Assembly: GCA_942493135.1 (NCBI GenBank)
Contig: OW818684.1
Location: 2,294,001 to 2,358,000, forward strand
DNA: 64,000 bases
Reading direction: 5' to 3'
Origin: Planctellipticum sp942493135
GTDB lineage: Bacteria > Planctomycetota > Planctomycetia > Planctomycetales > Planctomycetaceae
Part shown: one piece after another, positions 16,970 to 26,457 of the stretch
Layout of the letters: each line of letters opens with the position of its first letter
Numbering within the stretch: the first letter of the stretch is position 1
The notes under the pieces: generated by a model
What the model was told of the DNA's origin: nothing
Database searches by the model: none
Seen by the model: only the letters and a program-made list of their open reading frames with translations
Made by a program: the position numbers and the translations under genes

Positions 16970-18595
16970 TCAGCCGGGTTTGCGGGCTCGGCCTGTTTGA
17001 ACGGGTTTCAGCAGATCGAGTTCCGACCGCAGCTCTCGAAGTCCCTGAAACAGAGTTTCGGCTTCGTCGCGAGAAAGATCGCCGGCCCGTTCGGCGGCGG
17101 CAATTTCCTGCTTCAGTTCGCGAGCCAGCGTCGAATATCGATCGTGGTCGGGTGGCGAAACGGGCTCCGGAAGATGCTCAACTTCGCTCAGCAGCTCGTC
17201 GAGCCGCTCCCGGAAGACGCGTACCGCAGGCTGCGGGAGGACCGGCGGAACGGCGACAGGGGTCAGCTCTGGAGCCTCGGGAGGCAGTGCCGGCTGTTTC
17301 GCGATCTGCCCGATACGTTTCTGCTTGAGACGCTCGCCGACGAACGAAAGCAGCAGAGAGGCCGCGAAGCTCAGCAGTCCAATCGCAGTCGACTTGGCCG
17401 TCGACGTCCACGACGAGGGAACCCACCAGCGGGCGAACGGCTGGCCATTCTGGACGAGAACCGCGCCTGGGTGCACGATCGTCCGAAGTTCAGACGTCGG
17501 CGGCGGCGATGGCGATTGCGGAGAGGTCGGTTTCCAGGGGTCTCGCGGAAGATCGCCGGCCAACGCCGATCGGACGGCTCCCGTGAGCAGATAGGCATCG
17601 AAATCGGACATCGCCGCGGAAGAGACAACGACCCGGCGAGCCGCCAGGGCGGTCATCTGGCTGCCGCAGAAAAGCAATGGACCGCGTGACTTGCGGGAGG
17701 CCGACCCCTCGTCCACGTGTTCCGGTTCGGCAGACTGCAGCGGCAGAGCCCGGTAAGCATTGGCGGGGAAGACGGCACGAGTGACACCGTGACTCGGTTC
17801 GCGAGCCACGGCGTCGGCGACATCGTTGAGTCCCAGCAGAACCGCGGTCCCCTCGCTGGCGATCTGTCGGACGGTATCCGATTCGATCGGCCCCGTGTAG
17901 AACGCCAGGTCGATCCTCCCCCGTCGAAGCGCCGACTGAACTTCGTCCCAGTCGGCAATGTCCGGAGCAACCATGTCCGAAAGCTTCAGCTTGCCCGAGC
18001 TCGGGTAGTATTTCTCCAGGACGGCCTTTGCGATCCTTCGCGTCCCGCTGCTCGCAGGCCCGATGAAAACCCTGCGTTCACCCAGTTTCTCGACGACTTC
18101 GCCAAGTTGAGTCGGCCATGTTGCGCTCTCGGCGAAATTGTCCTGCAGAAACTTGGTCCGGACCAGGATGTGCAGATAGTCCCAGTCCAGCGGCAGCAGG
18201 ACGCGCAGTCGACTATCGGCGCCTCCGTCGTCGATGGCAAAGCCGACCGTCAGTCCCTTCTTATCGGTCGACAGAATATCGCGCATCTCTTCGTAACCGT
18301 CCGTGGTCCGCAGCGACGTCCCGTATTCGATTCCAGGACCGGGCGAAGTGACGTCGATCTGATCGGCAATCCGAGTCCCCATCCGGCGACCGCTGCTCCC
18401 CGGGGGACCGATCAGCACCGTAATCTCCCGGGAGGCGCTGCGGCGATAGGCCTCCCAGACGACGTATCCCGTCAGCCCCACGACAACCGCGACGACAACT
18501 GGCAGCGGATGACGGCGAACATGCCGTCCAACTCCTCGCAGTCCCGGCCAGACGAGCTGGTCCCACGCATCTTTGAACCAGGCAGGCGGATTCAT
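16970..18595 (-). CDS. TAXI-type extracytoplasmic solute-binding protein with two membrane segments
   Basis: The start is taken at ATG 18595 (MNPPAWFKDAWDQL), giving 541 residues. The frame is open to an earlier start at 18706. An N-terminal anchor (PVVVAVVVGLTGYVVW, near residues 30-48) is followed by a TAXI-like periplasmic binding domain with ITVLIGPPGSSGRRMG, RVFIGPASSGTRRIAKAVLE, ALRRGRIDLAFYTGP and AAMSDFDAYLLTGAV. A second hydrophobic segment near residue 400 (IGLLSFAASLLLSF) leads to a cytoplasmic tail with a predicted coiled coil. No DctQ/DctM permease is adjacent. This suggests a receptor or sensor role rather than transport, which is inference. Confidence 0.8.
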   Translation of the reverse strand: MNPPAWFKDAWDQLVWPGLRGVGRHVRRHPLPVVVAVVVGLTGYVVWEAYRRSASREITVLIGPPGSSGRRMGTRIADQIDVTSPGPGIEYGTSLRTTDGYEEMRDILSTDKKGLTVGFAIDDGGADSRLRVLLPLDWDYLHILVRTKFLQDNFAESATWPTQLGEVVEKLGERRVFIGPASSGTRRIAKAVLEKYYPSSGKLKLSDMVAPDIADWDEVQSALRRGRIDLAFYTGPIESDTVRQIASEGTAVLLGLNDVADAVAREPSHGVTRAVFPANAYRALPLQSAEPEHVDEGSASRKSRGPLLFCGSQMTALAARRVVVSSAAMSDFDAYLLTGAVRSALAGDLPRDPWKPTSPQSPSPPPTSELRTIVHPGAVLVQNGQPFARWWVPSSWTSTAKSTAIGLLSFAASLLLSFVGERLKQKRIGQIAKQPALPPEAPELTPVAVPPVLPQPAVRVFRERLDELLSEVEHLPEPVSPPDHDRYSTLARELKQEIAAAERAGDLSRDEAETLFQGLRELRSELDLLKPVQTGRARKPG

Positions 18596-18783
18596 CGTCT
18601 CGCTCCCGATCAGAAGTGGCGCCGCAACGGCCGAATCGACGTCCGACCGCTGTTCCTCCCTGAACCGGAGATACCCCGTGTCAAACACGTCAGATGACAG
18701 GGACACTCAGAACAGGAGTGACTTTAAGTGGTCAAAAGCATGTAATCAAGGCCCTGTCTCGCGGATTCCTGCCGTCTGGCGGA

Positions 18784-20079
18784 ATGGATCAAATCTCCCA
18801 ACCGGCCCTTCCCGAACACGCCAGATCCCCCATGCAACGCTATGCTGGAGATCCCAATCACCGACTTCCCGGAAAGTTCATTGCCGTGTTTTCCCGACTG
18901 GCCGCCCGTCTGCTGGCGCTCGATGAGCAGCATCCTCAGTTCGTCGCCCAGGCGGTCGAGCAGACTCTGCTCGAAGCGGTCGACATCCGCGCCAGCGACG
19001 TGCACATCGTCCCCGGTCCCGAGCACGTTCGGATCGGTTTTCGTGTCGATGGCGTGCTGCAGCATGCCGCCGACCTCCCCGGCCGGCTGGCGACCAATGT
19101 CGTGGCCCGGCTGAAGGTACTCGCGGATCTGCTGACCTATCGCGTCGACGTCCCCCAGGAGGGGCGCATTAAGCAGGGGCCGGCAGGAGTCGAGATGCGG
19201 CTCAGCGCGTTTCCGACGATCTTCGGCGAGAAAGCCGTCGTGCGGTTGTTCGCCGGTTCGGGACGGCATCTGCTCCCGGACGATCTCGGCTTGCCCGCGG
19301 ACGTCTCCACGGGGCTGGAGCGAGCGCTGTACGAGACCGCGGGGGTGCTGCTTCTGGCCGGGCCGGCTGGAAGCGGCAAGACAACGACCGCGTATGCCTG
19401 TCTGCGAGAACTGCAGCGGAGGTTCGCTGACAGCAAGGCCCTGGCAACTCTAGAAGATCCTGTCGAATCGATCCTGCCGGGCGTTGTGCAGTCGGCGATT
19501 CAGCCGGCCCACGGCTTCGACTACGCCACCGGGCTGAAGTCACTGCTGCGGCAGGATCCCGACGTGCTGCTGGTCGGAGAAATCCGCGATCCTGAAACGG
19601 CGGAGACGGTGTTCCGGGCCGGGCTGACCGGACATCTGGTGTTAACAACGTTTCATGCGGGGAGTGCGGCTGAGGCCATCAGCCGCCTGCGGGATCTGGG
19701 CGTTGAGCCGTACCTGCTGCGGGCTGCGCTGCTGGCGATTGTCTGCCAGAGGCTTGTGCGGCGGTTATGCGACTGCGGAATCTGGTCGGAAACGGCGGCG
19801 ATCGAACTGGGGCTGTCTGTGCCGCGCAGTCGAGTTGCGGCCGGGTGCCCGGCGTGTGGCGCCAGCGGCTATCGAGGACGGATGCTGCTGGTGGAGCTGC
19901 TGCAGGATCAGTTGCCGGCGCTGGCGCCGCGCATTCTGTCGGGAGCGGACGCTGTAGAACTGCAGCAGCACGCTGTCGCCGAGGGTATGCCGTCGTTTGC
20001 GAGCCGGGCAAGAGGGGTTTTGGAACAGGGCGTGACGAGTGCGGTCGAGATTCGCCGCGTGCTGGGATTTCGAGTATAA
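18784..20079 (+). CDS. GspE/PilB-family secretion or pilus ATPase
   Basis: The start is uncertain. ATG 18784 (MDQISQPALPEHARS) gives 431 residues; 18832 is another option, and the frame is open to 18694. The ATPase core is intact: Walker A GPAGSGKTTTAYA near residue 193, the aspartate box TLEDPVESILPGVVQ, Walker B DVLLVGEIRDPETAE near 262, and the histidine box LTTFHAGSAAEAISR. The C-terminal zinc site is present as CDCGIW and CPACGASGYRGR near residue 355. It lacks most of the N-terminal GspE domain, being about 430 rather than 500-570 residues. It is followed 97 bp later by two gspF genes. Confidence 0.92.
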   Translation: MDQISQPALPEHARSPMQRYAGDPNHRLPGKFIAVFSRLAARLLALDEQHPQFVAQAVEQTLLEAVDIRASDVHIVPGPEHVRIGFRVDGVLQHAADLPGRLATNVVARLKVLADLLTYRVDVPQEGRIKQGPAGVEMRLSAFPTIFGEKAVVRLFAGSGRHLLPDDLGLPADVSTGLERALYETAGVLLLAGPAGSGKTTTAYACLRELQRRFADSKALATLEDPVESILPGVVQSAIQPAHGFDYATGLKSLLRQDPDVLLVGEIRDPETAETVFRAGLTGHLVLTTFHAGSAAEAISRLRDLGVEPYLLRAALLAIVCQRLVRRLCDCGIWSETAAIELGLSVPRSRVAAGCPACGASGYRGRMLLVELLQDQLPALAPRILSGADAVELQQHAVAEGMPSFASRARGVLEQGVTSAVEIRRVLGFRV

Positions 20080-20176
20080 GCGATGGAAGCACGTTCAAGC
20101 ATTTGTGCGGCGATCTGTCGCGACTCCTGAAAGTTCTTGCTCCGGAACCGCCAGCAGCCACTGAGGACGAATTCGG

Positions 20177-21262
20177 ATGTCTGCGAACTCCTTGACGCTG
20201 ATCGATCTGGTGAATTTCAACCAGGAGCTGGCGGCGCTGGTTCGCGCGGGGGTGCCGCTGGAGCCGGGGCTCGTGCAGCTCGGTCGGGGATCATCTCGGC
20301 GACTGCGCCCCGTGGTGGAGCGAATCTCCGCCCGGCTGGCGAACGGCGAGTCGCTGGTGGATTCGCTGCGGGCCGAGGAGCCTGGACTGTCGCCAGTCTA
20401 TGTGGCGATTGTTGAAGCGGGCCTCGCTTCCGGAAAACTGCCCGAAGCCCTCGAAACCGTGGTCCGCTACACCGAAGAGTACGATACGATCCGTCGCACG
20501 CTATTCGTGACCCTGCTCTACCCGGCGTGCGTCGTCGCCCTGGCGTATGCGCTGGGCTCCCTCCTGATCGTGGCATGCGTCCCGCGATTGCAGCACATGT
20601 GGGAGACTTTCCGGTTGCCGGTCACTGCGATTCGGCGGGTTCTGACGGCGGCCTACGACACGTCCGCATGGTGGATTCCGGGAGTTCCGCTGGGACTGCT
20701 CTTCGTGGGTGTCATCCTCGGCGTACGTCAATGGAGCTCGGGAGCCGCCGGTCCGCTCTCGCCGGGGAACGGCCTGCGTCTGCTGACTGGCCTGTTCTGG
20801 GCGCCGGGCATCGGCGGCATTTTCGCCAACCTGTCGCGAGCGGAGTTTCTGGAACTGCTGGCGACGCTGGTCGAGCATCAGGCTCCGTTACCGCGGGCGC
20901 TGAGACTGGCCTCGCAGGCGTCGTCCGATCGACGGATTCGGAATGCCGGCCCATTGCTGGCGGACGAGATCGAGCAGGGGCGATCAGCGCGCGACGGAGC
21001 CAACGCGGTCGCGGGGCTGCCGTCACTGCTGGGCTGGGCGCTGACGACCGGCCTGTCGCTGTCGGAACCGGGAACGACGTGCCGGCGGGTGGCGGGAGTC
21101 TATCGCAAGCGCGCCGAGCGCCGGGCGCTGTTGCTGACGACGCTGGCGGCTCCGGTATTTGTCGCGGTCCTGGCGGGACTGGCGGTCCTGACTTACTGCC
21201 TGGCGTTCGGACTGCCGGTGGTCGATCTGCTCAATCATCTGGTCGAAGAACCCGTTTCCTAG
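20177..21262 (+). CDS. GspF/PilC-family inner-membrane platform protein, first copy
   Basis: The protein has 361 residues from ATG 20177. It contains two GspF (T2SSF) repeats. The first has FNQELAALVRAGVPLEPGL and VYVAIVEAGLASGKLPEAL followed by membrane spans near RTLFVTLLYPACVVALAYAL. The second has EFLELLATLVEHQAPLPRAL and ends in LLTTLAAPVFVAVLAGLAVL. This is the platform protein of type II secretion or type IV pilus machines, which works with the ATPase encoded just upstream. The next gspF starts 10 bp after its stop codon, so translation is probably coupled. Confidence 0.9.
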   Translation: MSANSLTLIDLVNFNQELAALVRAGVPLEPGLVQLGRGSSRRLRPVVERISARLANGESLVDSLRAEEPGLSPVYVAIVEAGLASGKLPEALETVVRYTEEYDTIRRTLFVTLLYPACVVALAYALGSLLIVACVPRLQHMWETFRLPVTAIRRVLTAAYDTSAWWIPGVPLGLLFVGVILGVRQWSSGAAGPLSPGNGLRLLTGLFWAPGIGGIFANLSRAEFLELLATLVEHQAPLPRALRLASQASSDRRIRNAGPLLADEIEQGRSARDGANAVAGLPSLLGWALTTGLSLSEPGTTCRRVAGVYRKRAERRALLLTTLAAPVFVAVLAGLAVLTYCLAFGLPVVDLLNHLVEEPVS

Positions 21263-21271
21263 GAAGTCGCC

Positions 21272-22513
21272 ATGACGCAATATCGCTATCGCGGCTTCAA
21301 TCGCTCCGGTGATGCGGTGGACGGTCACTGCGAGGCCGAGTCACCGGCGGCCGCACGTCTGGCGCTGCTTGAGGGGGGGCTGTCCGACGTCGAAGTCCTC
21401 GCCGACGAGGACTTGGCGTCACCGGTCTCGCTGGGTGAAGCGGACTTCGTCGGCATGCTGGGCATGGTTGAAGAAGCCACTGTCGCGGGGCTGCCTTTGC
21501 CGTCCGCCTTGCGGATGCTCAGCGACGAGCTGCCGAACCGCCGTCAGCGGGCGGCGCTCCGCTCTTTGAGCGATCGGCTGGCTGGCGGGGAACTGCTGGA
21601 AGATCTGCTGCCGCAATACCGCACGGGGCTGCCGACGGCGATTGGTGAACTGGCGGCGGCGGGAGCGGGGGGAGACCGGCTGCCGCTGGTGCTGGGAGAG
21701 TACCTGCAACGGCTGCAGCAGACGATCGAAGTCCGCCGGCTGGCCTGGCTGGCGCTGGTGTATCCGGGCGTGCTGATCCTCGGCGCGATCGGCGTCAGCC
21801 TGATTTTCGCCTGGTATGTCGGACCGGGACTGGAATCGGCCTATGACGAAATGAACAGCCTGCAAACCAATTTTGGCATGACCTCAAGTGCTGTTCAGGA
21901 AGCGGCCAGGCCGATTGGCGGGCTGGGATTACAAGTGCTGGCCGGGCTGCGGCTGATATTCTCACCCCCTGTTGGCGGCGTTCTGCTCGCGGTGCTGGCA
22001 ATCTTCGCAGTCTGCCGAATGCTCGGCGGCCGCAAGTTCTGGGGGTTCGTAGACTACTCGATTCCGCTGATCGGGCCGCTGTTCCGCTACGCCCGGCTGA
22101 GCCAGTTCTGCCACTTGTGCGCGCTGCTGATCGAATGCCGCCTGCCGCTTCCACGGGCATTGCGGGTGGCGGGCGCCGCCGTCGACTGTCCGCCGGTCGA
22201 AGTCGGGTCGGAAGCGCTGGCCGCGGGAATTGAGGCCGGCAAGTCGGCCACAGACGTCGCCCGGACGTCGGTCTTCGTGCCGGAAGATCTGATTCCGCTG
22301 ATGCGGTGGATAGATCGCCCGGACGAACTGGCCGCCATGCTCCGCGCCACGGGCGAGATCTTTGCGGCGCGGGTCCAGCTTCAGGCGTCGAAACTCGCGA
22401 TGGTGCTGCAGCCATTCGTGCTGCTGTCGATCGCGTTCTTTTTCGGACTGCTGGCGGTAATCGTGTATGCGCCGTTCTTCGACATGATCAAACTGCTCAA
22501 CGACCTGTCGTAA
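21272..22513 (+). CDS. GspF/PilC-family inner-membrane platform protein, second copy
   Basis: The protein has 413 residues. ATG 21272 is preceded by AGGAAG. The N-terminal TQYRYRGFNRSGDAVDGHCE is the usual opening of GspF proteins. The two repeats follow: DFVGMLGMVEEATVAGLPLP, then membrane spans ALVYPGVLILGAIGVSLIFA, and the second repeat SQFCHLCALLIECRLPLPRA, ending in LQPFVLLSIAFFFGLLAVIV. It differs clearly in sequence from the first copy, so the pair is not a recent duplication. Two divergent platform proteins with one ATPase suggest a heteromeric platform or two alternative machines. Confidence 0.9.
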   Translation: MTQYRYRGFNRSGDAVDGHCEAESPAAARLALLEGGLSDVEVLADEDLASPVSLGEADFVGMLGMVEEATVAGLPLPSALRMLSDELPNRRQRAALRSLSDRLAGGELLEDLLPQYRTGLPTAIGELAAAGAGGDRLPLVLGEYLQRLQQTIEVRRLAWLALVYPGVLILGAIGVSLIFAWYVGPGLESAYDEMNSLQTNFGMTSSAVQEAARPIGGLGLQVLAGLRLIFSPPVGGVLLAVLAIFAVCRMLGGRKFWGFVDYSIPLIGPLFRYARLSQFCHLCALLIECRLPLPRALRVAGAAVDCPPVEVGSEALAAGIEAGKSATDVARTSVFVPEDLIPLMRWIDRPDELAAMLRATGEIFAARVQLQASKLAMVLQPFVLLSIAFFFGLLAVIVYAPFFDMIKLLNDLS

Positions 22514-22542
22514 CCAATGATCAATCACGGCCGCGGCGCCCG

Positions 22543-24300
22543 TCAGCGAGGCGCAGCGCGCTGCGGCGACACGGGTTCGCCCGGGAGGACCCGGCGGATG
22601 GCGACGACGCAGAGGTCGTCGCGCTGCTGATGGGCGCCGCCGAACGCCTCGACGTCCTCGACGATCGCAGGCACGAGATCGGACACGCGCGGCGGGCCAA
22701 GACCGACAGTCTCTCCCAGCCGCACCCGGCCGTAGATGCGGTTCTCTCCGTCCATCGCTTCCGTCACGCCGTCGGTGTAGAAGACAAGTGTGTCTCCGGC
22801 GTCGAGCGACAGCCGAATTTCCTGGAACTGCTGATCCGGCAGGATGCCCAGCGGCATGCCAGATTCCTTGATCCCCGGCTGCTCGATGGACCCGTCGACA
22901 TGGCGAAACACTGGCGGCAGATGACCGGCGTTCGCCAGTGTGACCTCGTGACGATCGGCGTCGACGATCGCCAGCGCCAGAGTGATGAAGCGGTAGCCCA
23001 GTCCGCTGGAGGCGATTTCGGCGTTCAGGTTCGTCAGAGCCGAGGCGGCGCTCGAAGCGCTGAGCAGGTGATAGCGTCCGGCGGCGTGCAGGCGAGCCAT
23101 GAGCAGAGCGGCCGGCACGCCTTTTCCCGCGACATCGCCGACCGCGACGGCGACCCGTCCGTCCGGGAGCTGCACGTAGTCGAAGTAGTCCCCCCCCACG
23201 CGGTGGGCGGGTTCGTAGTAGTCGGCGAATTCGTAACCGGGGAGGGCGGGAGGCTGGTGAGGCAGGAAGCCCAGTTGCACCTGAGTGGCGAATTCCAGAT
23301 CGCGATCGAGGTCGCGCTGTTTGAGCAGGTCTTCATGGAGGCGGGCGTTTTCGACGGCCAGGGCGGCCTGCCAGCTTACGCTGGCAAGCAGGTCCAGATC
23401 TTCGGCGGTAAACGTCCGCCCCAGGTCGCGCGAGCTGAGTTGAATGACACCGATGGCGGCTGCGTTCGCATCCAGCAGCGGAGCGCACATGACCGTGCGG
23501 ATCCGGAGCGCGGCGATGCTCTGGCTCGCCGAGAAACGCTCGTCGTCGCGGGCGTCGGCGCTGAGAATCGCCCGGCCCGTCTGAACCGCTTCCCGGACAA
23601 TGGTCCGACTGACAGGGACCACTTCGTCGTCGCCCTCGTACCGGGCGATCGACGCCCTCTGCTCCAGATCGTCGGTGTCGGCGTTCCGCAGCAGAATGAA
23701 ACCGCTGTCCGCCTGCGGGAAGAGTTTGAGCAGCGTCTTCAACAGCACGGGCAGGACGTCGTCGAGCTCGAGCACCGAGCCGAGCTGGCGGCTGATTTCG
23801 AGAATCGCCCGCAGCTTGGTCTCCGGGCGGACGTTCAGGCGGGCCTCGCTCTGCTCGTTCCCGGCCTCGACCGTCGACAGGATCGAGGAGCCGTGCGGAT
23901 CCTCGACGGTCGATTCGCGTTCCGCTAGATGGACGACCGGTCGGTCGTCTGTGGAGCCTGGACTCCTTACGGAAGTGACATTGCGGCTGGACGTCCGCGT
24001 GCGGGCGCGATTGCCGTGCATGTCGAATCGCAGTCGGAAGTCGCAGATCTGAATCTCGTCACCGTCGCGCAGTTCGGTCCGCCCGCGAACCGGCTGGCCG
24101 TTCAGTTCGGTTCCGTTGCGACTGCGGAGGTCTTCGAGGAAATAATTGCCGTGACTTTCGAGGATCTGGGCGTGACGGCGGCTGATGGCGCCGTCGTCGA
24201 GAACCACCTCGCAACGGGAGTGCCGGCCCAGAATGGTCCGCTCCCCGCGCAGTTCCCACGTGCCCGCAGGCCCGCCGCCAATGACCTGGAGATTTGCCAC
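22543..24300 (-). CDS. FHA-GAF-PP2C (SpoIIE-type) serine phosphatase
   Basis: The protein has 585 residues. The start is GTG 24300 (VANLQVIGGGPAG); no in-frame ATG fits better. Domain order is an FHA domain at residues 1-95 with ILGRHSRCEVVLDDGAISRR and FLEDLRSRNGTELNG, then a linker, then a GAF domain near 160-320 (AILEISRQLGSVLELDDVLP, VMCAPLLDANAAAIGVIQLS), then a SpoIIE-type PP2C domain from about 345 with EPAHRVGGDYFDY, VGDVAGKGVPAALLMA and LVFYTDGVTEAMD. The metal-binding aspartates are present. It should bind phosphothreonine partners and dephosphorylate proteins, perhaps countering Ser/Thr kinases or controlling an anti-sigma pathway. It is convergent with gspF, 29 bp apart. Confidence 0.94.
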   Translation of the reverse strand: MANLQVIGGGPAGTWELRGERTILGRHSRCEVVLDDGAISRRHAQILESHGNYFLEDLRSRNGTELNGQPVRGRTELRDGDEIQICDFRLRFDMHGNRARTRTSSRNVTSVRSPGSTDDRPVVHLAERESTVEDPHGSSILSTVEAGNEQSEARLNVRPETKLRAILEISRQLGSVLELDDVLPVLLKTLLKLFPQADSGFILLRNADTDDLEQRASIARYEGDDEVVPVSRTIVREAVQTGRAILSADARDDERFSASQSIAALRIRTVMCAPLLDANAAAIGVIQLSSRDLGRTFTAEDLDLLASVSWQAALAVENARLHEDLLKQRDLDRDLEFATQVQLGFLPHQPPALPGYEFADYYEPAHRVGGDYFDYVQLPDGRVAVAVGDVAGKGVPAALLMARLHAAGRYHLLSASSAASALTNLNAEIASSGLGYRFITLALAIVDADRHEVTLANAGHLPPVFRHVDGSIEQPGIKESGMPLGILPDQQFQEIRLSLDAGDTLVFYTDGVTEAMDGENRIYGRVRLGETVGLGPPRVSDLVPAIVEDVEAFGGAHQQRDDLCVVAIRRVLPGEPVSPQRAAPR

Positions 24301-24335
24301 AGATCAAGCATCCTCAGGAATGTGACTCGCACCGA

Positions 24336-24373
24336 CGGCGCAGGCCGTGCGGCGCAGGCCGTGCGGCGCAGGC
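24336..24373. repeat. 14-bp tandem repeat, 2.7 units
   Basis: The unit CGGCGCAGGCCGTG occurs at 24336-24349 and 24350-24363, and as ten bases at 24364-24373. It sits about 36 bp upstream of the phosphatase GTG start, in its probable leader. There are too few copies and no spacers, so it is not a CRISPR array. Confidence 0.8.
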
Positions 24374-24470
24374 GTTTTACGATGGTAGGGCACCGCCGGG
24401 AAGTCCGCAATCGGCAGGCCGGCGAGAGTCCGAACTGAACATGCCACAGCAGGTGATTGACAGCCGGTCC

Positions 24471-24610
24471 AGAATGTCGAATGTCGAAGGCGGAATGTCG
24501 AAAGGAGGAGGCTGCTCGCTGGCTCAGTCGGCATCTGGGACTCTTCTCACTCGCCACTCCTCGCTTCTTCGCCTTGTCTGCGATCCCCGAATCCCGAGAC
24601 CCGTTTCAAA
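24471..24610. repeat. Dispersed intergenic repeat patch (GTCGAAGGCGG module)
   Basis: It opens with a 32-bp block containing TCGAATGTCGAAGGCGG, found identically at 42,572-42,605 (inverted) and 46,276-46,309 (same strand). Further on are CACTCGCCACTCCTCGC and CCCGAATCCCGAGACCCG, which recur singly in other patches. Order and spacing of modules differ between patches. Confidence 0.75.
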
Positions 24611-24675
24611 ACGCCGACAGCCCGAACGAGTGACCGTCCGGGCTGCCAGAGCGTGGTGCAGAGATTATTCGCGGA

Positions 24676-26334
<1,659 letters not shown>

Positions 26335-26457
26335 GGAAACTCCTCCCGAGGAAACAAAAATGAATACGAGTCATTTCCGGGTCGTCCGGCGAAGGAGGCA
26401 GCCACAGCCTCTTCGCAGAATCGGTTGAGCCGCCAACCGGCCCCGGAAACTGCTTTC

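Larger units (their letters stand above)
24301..24675. other. 375-bp spacer with tandem and dispersed repeats; no gene
   Basis: This lies between the phosphatase start and the rpoD stop. It contains a 14-bp tandem repeat (24336-24373) and a dispersed-module patch (24471-24610), each annotated separately. A hairpin-like CGGGCTGCC/GGCTGTC pairing just after rpoD (about 24,617-24,645) might act in termination but is imperfect. Confidence 0.5.

Noticed and set aside
24336..24373. Tandem repeat considered as a CRISPR array
   Set aside because: Units are contiguous 14-mers with no spacers, and no cas gene is in the window.
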